A stretch of DNA of 7,345 bases, taken from positions 1 to 7,345 of the forward strand of contig JAABTE010000126.1 of the NCBI GenBank assembly GCA_011390035.1, in the 5' to 3' direction. The notes under the pieces were generated by a model that searched no databases, was not told where the DNA came from, and was given only the letters and a program-made list of their open reading frames with translations. Within the stretch, counting starts at the first letter, position 1; the number at the start of each line of letters is the position of its first letter. Positions 6,060-7,345 of this stretch are shown here, in pieces. The stretch comes from Desulfobacteraceae bacterium. GTDB lineage: Bacteria; Desulfobacterota; Desulfobacteria; Desulfobacterales; JAABSP01. A program made the translations under genes and the position numbers.

Positions 6060-6918
6060 ACTCGTATTTGTAAAATCCCCTGCCCGTCTTGCGCCCGAGC
6101 CAGCCGGCCTCGACATACTTGCGCAGGAGCGGACAGGGGCGATACTTGGAATCCTTGAACCCGTCGTGCAGTGTCTCCATGATGGCAAGGCAGGTGTCCA
6201 GGCCGATCAGGTCGGCCAGGGCCAGCGGGCCCATGGGATGGTTCATGCCAAGCTTCATCACGGTGTCGATGTCTTCGGGCCTGCCCACGCTCTGGTACAG
6301 GCAGAAGACCGCCTCGTTGATCATGGGCATGAGGATGCGGTTGGCGATGAAGCCGGGATAATCGTTGGCCTCCGCCGGGGTCTTGCCGAACTTTTTGGAA
6401 AGCTCCCAGGTGAGCTGGAAGGTGTCGTCGGAGGTGGCAAGGCCCCGGATCACCTCCACCAGCTTCATCACCGGCACCGGGTTCATAAAATGCATGCCGA
6501 TGACCTTTTCCGGACGGCGGGTGCGGGCGGCGATGCGGCCGATGGGGATAGAGGAGGTATTGGTACTCAAAATGGCGTGGGCCGGGCAGGTCTCGTCCAG
6601 ATTCTCGAAAATCTTGAACTTCAGGTCCTCCCGCTCCACGGCCGCCTCCACCACGAAGTCGGCGTCGGCCATGTCGCTGATGCTGACGCTGGGGCGGATG
6701 CGGCCCAGGATGGCGTCCTTGTCGCCGGCGCCCAGCTTGCCCTTGTCAACGGCCTTGGTCAGCAGCTTTTTGATGTTGTCCAGCCCGCGCTGAACGAACT
6801 CGTCTTTGATGTCGTTCATGATCACGGCGAGCCCGCTGGCCGCCGCCACCTGGGCGATGCCGTTTCCCATCTGGCCGGCGCCGATCACGCCGAATGTCTT
6901 GATATCATCGATCTTCAT
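6058..6918 (-). CDS. hbd: 3-hydroxybutyryl-CoA dehydrogenase
   Basis: Cytosolic NAD(P)-dependent enzyme of 286 residues that interconverts acetoacetyl-CoA and (S)-3-hydroxybutyryl-CoA. The N-terminal Rossmann domain (about 6-188) starts FGVIGAGQMGNGIAQ, with Gly13, Gly15 and Gly18 forming GxGxxG. The C-terminal dimerisation domain (about 190-286) ends in GRKTGRGFYKY. Predicted active-site residues, by spacing with clostridial Hbd, are Ser122, His143 (GMHFMNPVPVMKLVE), Glu155 and Asn193. Length and all motifs are normal for a stand-alone Hbd/PaaH protein rather than the large FadB fusion. ATG at 6918 follows AAAGGAG by seven bases. It sits 42 bases after the thiolase stop and 10 bases before the regulator's ATG. 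It may also take part in beta-oxidation or aromatic-acid catabolism; direction of flux is not decided by sequence. Confidence 0.95.
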   Translation of the reverse strand: MKIDDIKTFGVIGAGQMGNGIAQVAAASGLAVIMNDIKDEFVQRGLDNIKKLLTKAVDKGKLGAGDKDAILGRIRPSVSISDMADADFVVEAAVEREDLKFKIFENLDETCPAHAILSTNTSSIPIGRIAARTRRPEKVIGMHFMNPVPVMKLVEVIRGLATSDDTFQLTWELSKKFGKTPAEANDYPGFIANRILMPMINEAVFCLYQSVGRPEDIDTVMKLGMNHPMGPLALADLIGLDTCLAIMETLHDGFKDSKYRPCPLLRKYVEAGWLGRKTGRGFYKYE

Positions 6919-6960
6919 GCGCGTTCTCCTTTCAAGATATCCTTAAACCCCCTGCCATCG

Positions 6961-7345
<385 letters not shown>

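Noticed and set aside
6048..6188. N-terminal extension of the XRE-cupin protein into hbd
   Set aside because: It overlaps the conserved C-terminus of Hbd, has low-complexity composition, and the ATG at 6047 has a perfect ribosome binding site.

Overview
The window looks like a chromosomal segment from a GC-rich anaerobic bacterium, most plausibly a deltaproteobacterium of the Desulfobacterota. This is an inference from three things: a Clostridium-like Bcd/Hbd/thiolase set in GC-rich DNA, a cupin regulator embedded in that operon, and a hybrid PAS sensor kinase with a Cys-rich first PAS domain. No 16S or other decisive marker is present. Nearly all genes lie on the minus strand; only the transporter fragment at the left edge is on the plus strand.

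Layout, left to right. 1-1158 (+) is the 3' part of a 14-TM DHA2-type drug efflux permease. 1159-1294 is a gap holding a 15-bp tandem repeat and no convincing terminator. 1295-1827 (-) holds two tandem paralogous genes for 86-residue acidic proteins of unknown function. Directly abutting them upstream (1828-2019, -) is a protein-like reading frame with no normal start codon, in AT-richer DNA that also carries a good sigma70-like promoter. 2040-4004 (-) is a soluble PAS-PAS-HisKA-HATPase-REC hybrid histidine kinase. 4121-4158 is a strong intrinsic terminator, just downstream of a tRNA-Val(GAC) gene at 4167-4241 with an encoded CCA end. 4325-7345 (-) is a metabolic operon.

The metabolic operon reads, in transcription order: acetyl-CoA acetyltransferase (5' end outside the window), 3-hydroxybutyryl-CoA dehydrogenase, an XRE-cupin regulator, and a butyryl-CoA-type acyl-CoA dehydrogenase. 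Spacings are 42, 10 and 16 nt, and the stop codon of hbd overlaps the Shine-Dalgarno of the regulator. Together the enzymes cover condensation, ketone reduction and enoyl reduction of the C4 acyl-CoA pathway, in either the butyrate-forming or the beta-oxidation direction. Crotonase and EtfAB are not in the window. The operon has no terminator of its own before the tRNA gene, so the tRNA terminator may also end the operon transcript.

Most of the window is ordinary housekeeping or signalling content. The least explained part is 1295-2019: the duplicated small acidic proteins and the startless frame fused stop-to-start in front of them.
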